NCBI GenBank assembly: GCA_938029725.1
Contig: CALHGE010000005.1
Coordinates: 1 to 64,000, forward strand
Origin: an uncultured Flavobacteriaceae bacterium
Lineage (GTDB): Bacteria; Bacteroidota; Bacteroidia; Flavobacteriales; Flavobacteriaceae
Length of the DNA: 64,000 nucleotides
Direction of reading: 5' to 3'
Below are positions 49,595-58,513 of this stretch, in pieces. The notes beneath the pieces were generated by a model, which did not search any database, was not told the origin of the DNA, and worked only from the letters and a program-made list of their open reading frames with translations. A program made the translations under genes and the position numbers. Positions within the stretch are counted from its first letter, which is position 1. The number at the start of each line of letters is the position of its first letter.

Positions 49595-50878
49595 ATGGCT
49601 GGCAAAAGTATCCTCAAACGCGTTGATTGGCTTACAATCTTCATCTATCTAGCACTTCTAACGATAGGTTGGGTAAATATCTATTCGAGCACCTTTACAG
49701 AAGAAACTATTTCGATATTTGATTTTAACACACTCCATGGAAAGCAGTTTTTCTTTATTGGGGTAAGCTTTGCAAGTATTATTCTCGTGCTTGCTCTTGA
49801 CGCAGGCTTTTACGAACGATTTTCCAGCCTATTATACCTCATTTCTATGGTATCCTTACTAGGTTTATTTGTCTTCGGAAAAACCATTGCTGGGGCTACA
49901 TCTTGGTACGATCTTGGCTTTTTCAATCTACAACCTTCAGAGCTAGCAAAGGTAGCTACTGCTTTAGCATTGGCTAAATATCTTAGTGATATACAAACTG
50001 ACATCAAAAGAAACAAAGATCAATTGTACGCCTTTTTAGTGCTTCTTATACCTGCTATTTTAATTATCCCTCAACCAGATCCGGGTAGTGCCTTGGTTTT
50101 TTTCGCCATGGCCTTTGTAATCTTTCGCGAAGGCTTACCGATATACTTTCTCGGCATTGTACTGCTCGCTGTTGTTGTATTTATTACCACATTGATGTTT
50201 GGAACCATTTGGGTATCTATCTTTCTGGCTTTAATAATTATTCTTTTTCTATTACTAAAAAGAAAGACTTTCAAAGTGCCGGTTTTTCCTATGGTGTCAG
50301 TTGCGGTGATCGCTATACTATTTTCACTTTCTGTGAATTTTGTTTTCAACGAGGTCTTTGAACAACGCCACCGAGATCGCTTTAGCCTGTGGCTTCGCCT
50401 TGAAAAAGACCCAAATAAGCTAGAAAAAATTAGAAAGACTATTGGCTATAATACCTATCAGTCAGAAAAGGCGATTGAGTCAGGGGGCTTTTTTGGAAAG
50501 GGATTTCTGGAAGGCACGCGAACCAAAGGTGATTTTGTACCTGAGCAACATACCGATTATATTTTTAGCACTGTTGGTGAAGAATGGGGCTTCGTTGGAA
50601 CTACCACAGTGGTTTTACTATTTACACTACTACTTTTACGATTAGTTTATCTATCTGAACGGCAGAAGAATCCGTTTAGTCGAATGTATGGCTATGGGGT
50701 CATATCTATTCTCTTTATCCACTATTTTATAAATATTGGAATGGTTATTGGCATCCTTCCAACGGTTGGTATTCCGCTACCCTTCTTTAGCTACGGTGGC
50801 TCTGGATTACTATTTTTTACAATTTTATTATTTATTTTCCTAAAGTTAGATTCTAACCGATTGAAGGAAGGAATTTAA
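49595..50878 (+). CDS. rodA: Peptidoglycan glycosyltransferase RodA
   Basis: RodA is a SEDS-family glycosyltransferase that polymerises glycan strands with PBP2. The 427-residue protein has about ten transmembrane helices and the SEDS landmarks: LQPSELAKVATALALAKYLS near 110-129, QPDPGSALVFFAMAF near 160-174, and a C-terminal GIPLPFFSYGGSG near 394-406. Its start is 6 bases after the mrdA stop. It ends the operon, and its stop faces a convergent endonuclease gene about 75 bases away, with no clear terminator between them. Confidence 0.96.
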   Translation: MAGKSILKRVDWLTIFIYLALLTIGWVNIYSSTFTEETISIFDFNTLHGKQFFFIGVSFASIILVLALDAGFYERFSSLLYLISMVSLLGLFVFGKTIAGATSWYDLGFFNLQPSELAKVATALALAKYLSDIQTDIKRNKDQLYAFLVLLIPAILIIPQPDPGSALVFFAMAFVIFREGLPIYFLGIVLLAVVVFITTLMFGTIWVSIFLALIIILFLLLKRKTFKVPVFPMVSVAVIAILFSLSVNFVFNEVFEQRHRDRFSLWLRLEKDPNKLEKIRKTIGYNTYQSEKAIESGGFFGKGFLEGTRTKGDFVPEQHTDYIFSTVGEEWGFVGTTTVVLLFTLLLLRLVYLSERQKNPFSRMYGYGVISILFIHYFINIGMVIGILPTVGIPLPFFSYGGSGLLFFTILLFIFLKLDSNRLKEGI

Positions 50879-50955
50879 AAGTGTTGGTGCTAGATACACG
50901 AGACAAGATCCAGTAAATTAAGTCTTTGACCCGCCCGATAGTGCTGCGAATCTTT

Positions 50956-51768
50956 TCAAAACTTCCAGTTCCTAATTTGTATCTCGCTTTCTAAAACATC
51001 TTCTACTTTGTCAGGTAATTCCTTGAAAAAATCTATTCCAGTGCGCTTTTCTACTTCGTCAATAGTTACTACAAACTCCTGAACGGATTTAGAACTTGGT
51101 CTATTCTTCATCAAAAAGGCAATCGCTTTTAAATTCTCCGCAGTCCCTTTAGCAATTATTTTATAGTAATATTCAGGCACATCAACATCCTCATCACCTA
51201 TCTCTTCTAAACCCTCTTCTAAAACACCTCCTGTTATAACAAAATGAGTTCCATTTTTTTTCACCCATTGGCGCGTTTTGTTTTCAAGTTTATTCCAAAC
51301 TCCGGCATTAAACTCTCGATTCTGCGGACTTACATTACTGGTATAAAAAGTTTCGTTGTAGGCAAATTCAGAAAAACGTCGATCTCCAGCAGGGCAAAGA
51401 TGTCCTCTGTCGTATCCTGACCTTTTATAATTTCGCCAATCAGCAGATTTTGATTTTACTTTCGGGTCTTCAATGAAATAGGGTCTTTTACGCTCATCAT
51501 AGGTTAGATGCGCCTTTTCTAGCGTATAAGCGACCCACTCCGCTTGCTCAAAAGTTTCGCTATATGACAAAGAATAATAGTCGTGATTCACTATGGCGCC
51601 TGTCGTAGAACTCGGCAAAGCAAAAGAAGGCATTTCTGTTTGTATACTTTGTCCGCTTGGAGATGTATAGGTATCAGGTGTGTAGAAGTTTTCAAAAAAC
51701 CAAAACCCTAGCACGCAAATGAACAAGAGTACGGTATAAATTGTTCGGTTTTTTACGCTTTTTCTCAT
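50956..51768 (-). CDS. DNA/RNA non-specific endonuclease (NUC family), membrane-anchored or secreted
   Basis: The ATG at 51768 gives MRKSVKNRTIYTVLLFICVL, one hydrophobic signal or anchor; a longer frame to 51786 would need TTG. The ββα-metal nuclease domain has the catalytic motif YDRGHLCPAGDRR (His at residue 123) and the later metal-ligand region TSNVSPQNREFNAGVW. NUC enzymes cut DNA and RNA without sequence preference. An exported nuclease could provide nutrient phosphate or act on extracellular DNA. It is a single-gene unit. Confidence 0.9.
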   Translation of the reverse strand: MRKSVKNRTIYTVLLFICVLGFWFFENFYTPDTYTSPSGQSIQTEMPSFALPSSTTGAIVNHDYYSLSYSETFEQAEWVAYTLEKAHLTYDERKRPYFIEDPKVKSKSADWRNYKRSGYDRGHLCPAGDRRFSEFAYNETFYTSNVSPQNREFNAGVWNKLENKTRQWVKKNGTHFVITGGVLEEGLEEIGDEDVDVPEYYYKIIAKGTAENLKAIAFLMKNRPSSKSVQEFVVTIDEVEKRTGIDFFKELPDKVEDVLESEIQIRNWKF

Positions 51769-51918
51769 GCTATAAATGTACTTCAATTTAGATAGAAACC
51801 TTTCTGATACCGATGTAAGATATTGGCTGATATTTCGACTAAAAAATTGCGTTAGCCCATTTACTTTTTTAACTTGTATTGGGATTTGTTAATTCAATTA
51901 AAAGAAAGGAAAAGAATT

Positions 51919-52380
51919 ATGCTTACATGGAAAGATGTTATTCACTTTGCAACAAAAGGAAACCCTACTCCAGATCAAAGGGTAGAAAAAACGGAGGCCG
52001 AATGGAAAGAAATTTTAACCCCTGAGCAATTCAGAATTAGCAGGAAAAAAGGCACGGAAAGAGCAAATTCGGGAGAATTATGTCATATCCATGACGCGGG
52101 TAGATACAAGTGTGTTTGCTGCAATACACCCTTATTTGATTCTTCTATCAAATTCGAATCAGGAACTGGATGGCCTAGTTTTACGGAGCCAATCAAAGAA
52201 AATGCAGTCCAATATGAAAAAGATACTGCTTTCGGAATGGTTCGCGTAGAAGTGATGTGCAATACCTGTGATGGTCATTTAGGACATGTTTTTCCTGACG
52301 GGCCCGAGCCTAGCGGACTGCGGTATTGCATCAATTCTGAATCTATGAAAATAGAAAGGGAAGAGGCAAACAATGGCTAA
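51919..52380 (+). CDS. msrB: Peptide methionine-R-sulfoxide reductase MsrB
   Basis: MsrB reduces the R-epimer of oxidised protein methionine. I start at the ATG at 51919, which has AGGAAAAG upstream; an in-frame TTG at 51874 would add an unlikely tail. The 153-residue protein has zinc ligands Cys65/Cys68 (CVCC) and Cys114/Cys117 (CNTC), the motif GTGWPSF at 82-88, and catalytic Cys137 in GLRYCINS. It has no signal peptide. Its stop overlaps the msrA start by 8 bases, so the two are one operon. Confidence 0.95.
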   Translation: MLTWKDVIHFATKGNPTPDQRVEKTEAEWKEILTPEQFRISRKKGTERANSGELCHIHDAGRYKCVCCNTPLFDSSIKFESGTGWPSFTEPIKENAVQYEKDTAFGMVRVEVMCNTCDGHLGHVFPDGPEPSGLRYCINSESMKIEREEANNG

Positions 52381-52927
52381 GCAAAATTTACAGTCAACTG
52401 TATTGGGTGGCGGGTGTTTTTGGTGTCTTGAAGCAATTTTTCAAAAAATTACAGGCGTTCGAAAAGTTGTGTCTGGTTATACGGGCGGCACGGCTCCTGG
52501 CAGCCCTACTTACCGCGAAGTTTGTTCAGGCCTAACCGGACATGCTGAAGTAGTTAAACTAACATTTGATGCCAATATAATTTCCTATCATACTATTCTA
52601 GAAGTTTTCATGACAAGCCATGACCCAACAACTTTGAACAGACAAGGTGGTAACGCAGGCACACAATATCGTTCAGCTATCTACTATTTCAACAAGCAAC
52701 AAAAGGAGATTTCAGAGCAGGTGCTGAAAGAAATGACTCCCATTTTCTCTACCGCTATTACAACAGAGATAAGTCCTTTAAAAACGTTCTATGCAGCCGA
52801 GACGTCTCACCAGAATTACTACAATAATAATAGTTCGCAAGAATATTGTAATGTGGTAATAAGCCCTAAGTTGGCTAAGCTACGAAAAACGCATGCTGAC
52901 AAATTGAAAACCCTACGTTGCAACTAA
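52373..52927 (+). CDS. msrA: Peptide methionine-S-sulfoxide reductase MsrA
   Basis: MsrA reduces the S-epimer of methionine sulfoxide, complementing MsrB. The 184-residue protein has the active-site GGGCFWCLE (Cys15), VSGYTGG at 34-40, GHAEVV and HDPTTLNRQGGNAGTQYRS. The gene overlaps the end of msrB by 8 bases. It has no signal peptide and is cytoplasmic. Length is close to the E. coli enzyme minus its N-terminal extension. Confidence 0.96.
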   Translation: MAKQNLQSTVLGGGCFWCLEAIFQKITGVRKVVSGYTGGTAPGSPTYREVCSGLTGHAEVVKLTFDANIISYHTILEVFMTSHDPTTLNRQGGNAGTQYRSAIYYFNKQQKEISEQVLKEMTPIFSTAITTEISPLKTFYAAETSHQNYYNNNSSQEYCNVVISPKLAKLRKTHADKLKTLRCN

Positions 52928-53078
52928 CTTATTTTCAAGTGAATTTAGTGGCGGCTGTTCAATAATTGCACAACCGCTGCTGTTTCTAGAGCTAGCCTCT
53001 ACAAACAAGAGCACTACGTTTTGTGAATTTTCATTTCAACTAGAATTCTTAAATTAATTTCTTAAAATCAGTATACTT

Positions 53079-53618
53079 ATGAAAGTGATTCCCAGTATAA
53101 AACTATATGGGGCTGAAGGCTGCCATAAAACAAAGTACTATCAACTTTTACTGAATGAGACCAAACTACCCTATCAATTTCTAGATGTAGAAAGCAATGA
53201 AGCCTATGCAAAGGAGTTGCGTGGACTTTACAAAAATGGCAAACTTAATTTTCCGACAATTACCATTGGTTCTAAAAAATTAAGAAATCCTAATAAAGAA
53301 GAGGTAAACAAATGGTTAAACAAACTTATTCCTTCGCGGATACCTTTAATTCATGAAAAGAATAAGCGTCATTTTATATTGGATATAAATGGGGAGCTTG
53401 CACGGGTAACCTATCAATTACGTGATGACAAAATGTATCTAGTTCATTCAGAAGTTCCTTTAAATTTGAGAGGGCAAGGCCTTGGCAAGGTATTGGTAGA
53501 GAAAACTTTTGAACGGCTGACTTCAGAAAAATTTAAAGCTGTTGCGGTTTGCAGTTATATAAAAGTCATAGCGAAGCGAAGTAAAAAATGGAATTCGATT
53601 ATTGAACAGGCAAATTAA
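53079..53618 (+). CDS. Glutaredoxin-like domain fused to a GNAT acetyltransferase-like domain
   Basis: Residues 1-85 look like a glutaredoxin: IKLYGAEGCHKTKYYQLLLN with Cys15 in a CHKT (monothiol-type) site, a cis-Pro loop FPTITIG near 73-79, and a C-terminal helix. Residues 96-179 resemble the small GNAT family of YidJ/PF14542 type, with VHSEVPLNLRGQGLGKVLV (acetyl-CoA pyrophosphate loop) and AVCSYIKVIAKR near the end. I do not know a characterised homologue of this fusion. It follows msrA by about 150 bases and could be part of a redox-repair set. Confidence 0.7.
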   Translation: MKVIPSIKLYGAEGCHKTKYYQLLLNETKLPYQFLDVESNEAYAKELRGLYKNGKLNFPTITIGSKKLRNPNKEEVNKWLNKLIPSRIPLIHEKNKRHFILDINGELARVTYQLRDDKMYLVHSEVPLNLRGQGLGKVLVEKTFERLTSEKFKAVAVCSYIKVIAKRSKKWNSIIEQAN

Positions 53619-53820
53619 AAGCATGGGCTAATCAGAACTGATTTCAATCACGTTTCTAACCCTAAGGTATCAACAAGAGTTAGAAAAAAAGAGGCATTTA
53701 GCGCAAGTCACAATTGAATCAGAATGTAGAAGGCGTATGCCTCACGAAATATATAAGCCCAAAAGTTATTGCTATTTTAAAGATAGATCTCTTTTTACAA
53801 CTGCGCTTTTTGATAAATAG

Positions 53821-53849
53821 AAAACCCCACTCATTGAGCGGGGTTTTTT
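53821..53849. terminator. Bidirectional terminator between the convergent fusion gene and prc
   Basis: AAAACCCC (53821-53828) pairs with GGGGTTTT (53840-53847) with an inner CTC/GAG helix, and T runs are on both strands. It separates the Grx-GNAT gene from the minus-strand protease gene. Confidence 0.88.
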
Positions 53850-53870
53850 ATTCGTATTTGTTTCTGGATA

Positions 53871-56018
53871 TTATCCTTTAACGCTAGCCAATTTACCGTT
53901 CTTAATATTGTTGATCTTTAAATCTTGAAGCACATTAACAGCTTCTTCAACATACACATCTTTAGCTAAATTCTTGTGCCATCGGCTTCTCTTTTCGCGC
54001 AAAACAGAATCCTTGGTAAATAATTCTTGTTCGTACTTTAAAGATTCAAAAGTAAGTTTAGAATCGTAATCTCTTAATTTTTTAAAATAGTCTAATTTTT
54101 TCTTATCCTTTTTACTCTCTGCTTTATAGGTTTCATATTTCAAAGAAATCAAGGTTTCGTCTTGTTGCGACTTAATCCACTTTGCATTCTCTTCGATTAA
54201 GTCTATTTGTGCATTAACAGACATTCTTTTGGCACTATTTGCGATAGTTTGCTCATAGTCAATATAACCATCCCAAAGATCATATTCTGCTGGCGTAATC
54301 TTATCCCATTTCAAAGGGTTTGATTGATCTCTCTCGCCAATATCTATGTAACTATACTTGTCTGGTACTACAACATCACTTTTAACGCCTTCCAATTGGG
54401 TAGAACCACCATTTATTCTATAGAATTTTTGCGTTGTTAATTTCAAGGCACCTAAGTCACCATTCTCATTACTTCGAACAATATTGTTAAGGTCAATTAC
54501 ATTTTGAACTGTTCCTTTTCCGAAGGTTTGCTTGCTTCCTATTACGACTGCTCTTTTATAATCTTGCATCGCTGCTGCTAAAATTTCTGAAGCCGAAGCT
54601 GACAACTCATTTACTAAAATTACTAAAGGACCATCCCATTGAATACGTTCATCTTTATCGTCATAAACATCCTTTTCTTTACCTGATGATTGCACTTGTA
54701 CGATTGGACCATCCTTAATAAAAAGACCACCCATCTCAACAACTGTCTTCAAAGAGCCACCCCCGTTATCACGAAGATCTAATATCAATCCCTCAACACC
54801 TTCTTGCTTTAAACGCTCTACTTCCTTCGCTACGTCAGAAGCAGCATTACGCGCACTATAGTCATCAAAATCTACATAAAATTTAGGCAAATGAATCAAT
54901 CCGAATTTTTGATTCTCTTTTTTGATATTCGCCGATTTCGCAAAAGACTCCTCTAACTCAACCACATCTCTTGTCAAAGAAATGACTTCTTGTGAACCGT
55001 CTATCTTTCGAACTGTCAAATCAACAACGGTACCTTCAGGCCCTTTAATCATTTTGATGGCATCATCTAAACGCATGCCCACAATATCAACAGGCTCTTC
55101 GCCTTCTTGACCTACTTTCATAATAAGATCGCCTACTTCTAAGCGAGAATCTTTCCATACGGGGCCACCAGATATGATATCAGTAATTTTAGCTCCTTCA
55201 GGTTTCTTCTGTAAACGCGCCCCGATGCCTTCAAACTTGCCTGACATACTTGCGTCAAACTTATCTTTATCTTCTGGCGCAAAATAATACGTATGTGGGT
55301 CAAATTCGTCAACAATAGAGTTGATGTACATACCGAACCAGTCTTTACGCTGCATATCGTCTACAAAATCAAAATACTCATCTAGGGTTTTTTTAGTAGA
55401 CTCACGTGATGATGTTTCTGCATCTTTGGCAGACATCGGCTTCTCATCAGCCTCATGACCATGTGATTTTGCCGTTGCTTCATCTTCATGTGCATGAGAA
55501 ATTTTAGAATCATAAGTATTTAAGGTAGCATACTTCAATTGCTTTCTCCAACGCTCTTTTAATTCCTTTTTTGAACTAGCAAAAGACATTTTATCATATG
55601 ATATATCGATTGTTTCTTCTTTTGAATAATCAAAAGGTTGCTTTAAAACTTCCTTGTAAATTAATTCAGATTCTGACATACGTTGCACAAGACGCGTATG
55701 TACATCATTAAAAAAAGTAATGTCAGTATTCTTAATCTGATCATCAATTTGAAACTTTTGCTGCTCAAATTCCTTAATGTCAGCTTCTAGAAAATAACGC
55801 TTTGTAGGGTCTATGACATCTATAAAATCTTCGAATATATTTACAGAAAAATCATCATTGATATCTTTCGGCTCGTAGTGACCCTTAGATAATACGTAGG
55901 TGATTAAATCAATCAACAATTTATCTTTGTCATCATTTTCAAAGGTCTTATTCGTGAAGCTGCACGAAGCAACCGCAGTCAATAATGCAAATAACCCATA
56001 AGCTAAATTCTTCTTCAT
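53871..56018 (-). CDS. prc: Tail-specific protease Prc (S41), lipoprotein, with a His-rich insert
   Basis: Prc-type proteases degrade periplasmic proteins from the C-terminus. The 715-residue protein has a lipobox (LTAVASCSF, Cys19), a helical N-terminal part, a PDZ domain (about 258-340) and the S41 core with the SASASEILAAAMQDY motif (Ser473-Ser477; one is the nucleophile) and GKGT (Lys501). The insert at about 175-190 (SHAHEDEATAKSHGHE) is rich in His, Glu and Ala and lies between the N-terminal helices and PDZ. It could bind a metal; this is inference. The gene ends against a bidirectional terminator. Confidence 0.92.
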   Translation of the reverse strand: MKKNLAYGLFALLTAVASCSFTNKTFENDDKDKLLIDLITYVLSKGHYEPKDINDDFSVNIFEDFIDVIDPTKRYFLEADIKEFEQQKFQIDDQIKNTDITFFNDVHTRLVQRMSESELIYKEVLKQPFDYSKEETIDISYDKMSFASSKKELKERWRKQLKYATLNTYDSKISHAHEDEATAKSHGHEADEKPMSAKDAETSSRESTKKTLDEYFDFVDDMQRKDWFGMYINSIVDEFDPHTYYFAPEDKDKFDASMSGKFEGIGARLQKKPEGAKITDIISGGPVWKDSRLEVGDLIMKVGQEGEEPVDIVGMRLDDAIKMIKGPEGTVVDLTVRKIDGSQEVISLTRDVVELEESFAKSANIKKENQKFGLIHLPKFYVDFDDYSARNAASDVAKEVERLKQEGVEGLILDLRDNGGGSLKTVVEMGGLFIKDGPIVQVQSSGKEKDVYDDKDERIQWDGPLVILVNELSASASEILAAAMQDYKRAVVIGSKQTFGKGTVQNVIDLNNIVRSNENGDLGALKLTTQKFYRINGGSTQLEGVKSDVVVPDKYSYIDIGERDQSNPLKWDKITPAEYDLWDGYIDYEQTIANSAKRMSVNAQIDLIEENAKWIKSQQDETLISLKYETYKAESKKDKKKLDYFKKLRDYDSKLTFESLKYEQELFTKDSVLREKRSRWHKNLAKDVYVEEAVNVLQDLKINNIKNGKLASVKG

Positions 56019-56219
56019 AAAATTCTATTTACTATGTAATTTAATCGATGTGAATTAAAAGGTATCAAAGTAAAACTCAGTGTATGACTAATACTTGAAT
56101 AGATTCTCTAAGATACAGAAAAAACCGTGCCAGTATGGAGCGAGGCCCTACTTTTTTGTTGAATACGATCGAATAGATATCTTTTTTTAAACGTATTTTT
56201 ACAACTTAAATTATACGCT

Positions 56220-56999
56220 TTGTCGAAACCTTTGATTCTTGTAACAAATGATGACGGAATTACAGCGCCGGGCTTGAGAGCTTTGGTCCGTTATATGAAA
56301 GAAATTGGCGATGTTGTGGTTGTAGCGCCTGATAGTCCGCAATCAGGTAAAGGCCATGCCATTACCTTAGACATCGCTCTCTATGCCAAGAAAATGAAAA
56401 TTGATTTGGAAAATGGAGCTAATGAAGAATATAGCTGTAGCGGAACTCCTGCAGACTGCGTTAAAATGGCTCTTCAAGAACTATTAGATCGAAAACCTGA
56501 TATCTGTGTAAGCGGTATCAATCATGGCTCAAATTCTTCAATCAATGTTATTTATTCAGGAACCATGAGTGCAGCAATTGAAGCTGGTATTGAGGGCATT
56601 CCTGCTATAGGCTTCTCTCTTTGCGATTATTCTTGGAACGCAGATTTTGAACCTGCAGGTGTAGCCATTAAAAAAATTGTTCGAGAAGCACTTTCGAACG
56701 GAATTCCGCCAGGGGTTGTACTTAACGTCAACATTCCTAAATTAGCTGAAAAAGATTTTAAAGGAATAAAGATTTGCCGTCAAGCGCGCGCTAATTGGAA
56801 GGAGAAATTTGACAAAAGAACCAATCCAATGGGAAAAGATTACTATTGGCTAACCGGAGAATTTGAGCTCTTAGATAAAGGCGAAGATACCGATGAATGG
56901 GCTCTAGCAAATGGCTATATTTCGGTAGTGCCAACTCAATTCGACCTAACAGCGCATCACGCTATACAAAACATTAATAATTGGGATTTAAATGCTTAA
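56220..56999 (+). CDS. surE: 5'-nucleotidase SurE
   Basis: SurE is a metal-dependent phosphatase for nucleoside monophosphates. The 259-residue protein begins with TTG at 56220 (SKPLILVTNDDG); there is no ATG in frame upstream before the promoter region. The metal-binding motif TNDDG is at 9-13, followed by APDSPQSGKGHAITL, SGTPADCVKMAL near 79-90, and SGINHGSNSS near 98-107. It overlaps the next gene by 8 bases and is divergent from prc, sharing about 200 bases of upstream DNA. Confidence 0.93.
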   Translation: MSKPLILVTNDDGITAPGLRALVRYMKEIGDVVVVAPDSPQSGKGHAITLDIALYAKKMKIDLENGANEEYSCSGTPADCVKMALQELLDRKPDICVSGINHGSNSSINVIYSGTMSAAIEAGIEGIPAIGFSLCDYSWNADFEPAGVAIKKIVREALSNGIPPGVVLNVNIPKLAEKDFKGIKICRQARANWKEKFDKRTNPMGKDYYWLTGEFELLDKGEDTDEWALANGYISVVPTQFDLTAHHAIQNINNWDLNA

Positions 57000-57273
57000 A
57001 AAAGAACTTTTAATAGGATTCGCAGTAGGTATTATTGCGAACACAGTAGGCACACTTTTATACATTCTACTATTTTCAGATTTAGGTATAGCTGAGACTT
57101 TCCAAGCTGCGATTCAACAAGGACATATTGGAAGTCTGCTAGCATTAGGTGCTATTTTAAACCTAGTTGCTTTTTTCTTGTTTCTAAGAGTTCGAAGAGA
57201 CCTTAGAGCTAAAGGTGTTTTGATTGCAACTATTTTGACCGCCTTGCTCATAATGTATTATAAAGTTTTTTAA
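56992..57273 (+). CDS. Small inner-membrane protein of unknown function
   Basis: The 93-residue protein has three hydrophobic segments (about 5-25, 45-65 and 73-91) separated by short charged loops (RVRRDLRAK near 66-74). It starts within the last codons of surE (8-base overlap), so it is translationally coupled to that gene. I do not recognise a family. A dispersed inverted repeat follows the stop. Confidence 0.65.
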   Translation: MLKKELLIGFAVGIIANTVGTLLYILLFSDLGIAETFQAAIQQGHIGSLLALGAILNLVAFFLFLRVRRDLRAKGVLIATILTALLIMYYKVF

Positions 57274-57288
57274 CTCCTTAAAGGCATC

Positions 57289-57340
57289 TTGAGCGCAGTC
57301 GAAGCGCTAGTACTTTGAAAAGGTCTTCGACTGCGCTCAA
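57289..57340. repeat. REP-like inverted repeat, 16-bp perfect arms
   Basis: TTGAGCGCAGTCGAAG (57289-57304) and its exact reverse complement (57325-57340) flank a 20-base spacer. It lies between the small membrane protein gene and lpxB. Similar elements (CTTCGACTGCGCTCA) are, from memory, dispersed in flavobacterial intergenic regions. Its G+C content is higher than the surrounding DNA. Confidence 0.8.
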
Positions 57341-57376
57341 CCTGAAGGTAGTTTGAATTTAACACTTGCACTTAAT

Positions 57377-58486
57377 ATGAAGTACTACATCATAGCAGGA
57401 GAAGCTTCAGGAGATTTGCACGGTTCAAATCTCATTAAAGCATTGATTGTAAAAGATCAAAACGCAGAAATACGTTGCTGGGGCGGTGATTTAATGCAAG
57501 CCGCTGGCGGAATTTTAGCAAAACACTACAAAGAAATTGCCTTTATGGGGTTTCTAGAAGTGATTTTGAACCTCTTTACCATATTTAAAAACATCAGATT
57601 TTGTAAAAAAGATATTGCTGAATTCAAACCTGATGTACTCATTTTCATTGATTATTCAGGCTTCAATCTTCAAATTGCTAAATGGGCAAAGGTCAATAAC
57701 TTTACTACAAACTACTATATCTCTCCACAAATATGGGCCTCACGCGAAGGTCGTATTGAAAAAATAAAGCGAGATATCGATGCTATGTATGTTATCCTTC
57801 CTTTTGAAAAAGAATTTTATGAAAAACATGACTTTCCTGTACATTTTGTGGGCCATCCTTTGCTCGATGCCGTAGCCAATCGCTCAAAAATCAATGAAAA
57901 AGATTTTAGAATCGCGAATGCGCTTAAAAGCGAAAAACCAATAATCGCTCTGCTTCCCGGAAGTCGAAAGCAAGAGGTGCAAAAAATGCTCACCTTAATG
58001 CTATCAGTGGTTAACGATTTTTCAAATTATGAGTTTGTTATTGCAGGAGCCCCTAGTCTAGACCATACCTTCTACGCAGCTTTTCTTAAAAACCCAAACG
58101 TGAGTTTTGTCTCCAATAAAACCTATGATTTATTAAGCATAGCAGAGGCCGCCTTAGTGACTAGCGGCACCGCTACTTTAGAAACTGCTATTTTTAAAGT
58201 ACCACAAGTGGTGTGCTACAAAGCAAATTGGATATCCTATCAAATTGCAAAGCGCATCATTACTTTAGACTATATTTCTCTAGTGAATTTGATACTGAAA
58301 AAAGAGGTTGTAAAAGAATTGATTCAGGATGATTTGACCACTAAAAATCTAAAATCAGAACTGCATAAAATTCTTGAAGGAAGCTATCGCGATGAGCAAC
58401 TGAAATCCTATACAGAATTAGAGAAAATTTTGGGTGGGGAAGGCGCAAGTGCTAATGCTGCAGAATTAATTGTTACAAATGCCTAA
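57377..58486 (+). CDS. lpxB: Lipid-A-disaccharide synthase LpxB
   Basis: LpxB joins UDP-diacylglucosamine and lipid X to form the lipid A disaccharide. I start at the ATG at 57377 (MKYYIIAGEASGDLHGSNL); an in-frame TTG at 57353 is not needed. The 369-residue protein has FIDYSGFNLQIAKWAK near 92-107, YYISPQIWASREGR near 113-126, PGSRKQEVQKM near 193-203 and SGTATLETA near 262-270, as expected of the GT19 family. The separate repeat upstream and its own start suggest independent transcription. Confidence 0.95.
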   Translation: MKYYIIAGEASGDLHGSNLIKALIVKDQNAEIRCWGGDLMQAAGGILAKHYKEIAFMGFLEVILNLFTIFKNIRFCKKDIAEFKPDVLIFIDYSGFNLQIAKWAKVNNFTTNYYISPQIWASREGRIEKIKRDIDAMYVILPFEKEFYEKHDFPVHFVGHPLLDAVANRSKINEKDFRIANALKSEKPIIALLPGSRKQEVQKMLTLMLSVVNDFSNYEFVIAGAPSLDHTFYAAFLKNPNVSFVSNKTYDLLSIAEAALVTSGTATLETAIFKVPQVVCYKANWISYQIAKRIITLDYISLVNLILKKEVVKELIQDDLTTKNLKSELHKILEGSYRDEQLKSYTELEKILGGEGASANAAELIVTNA

Positions 58487-58513
58487 TTTTAGAAAACTAT
58501 TTAAAACGAACTT

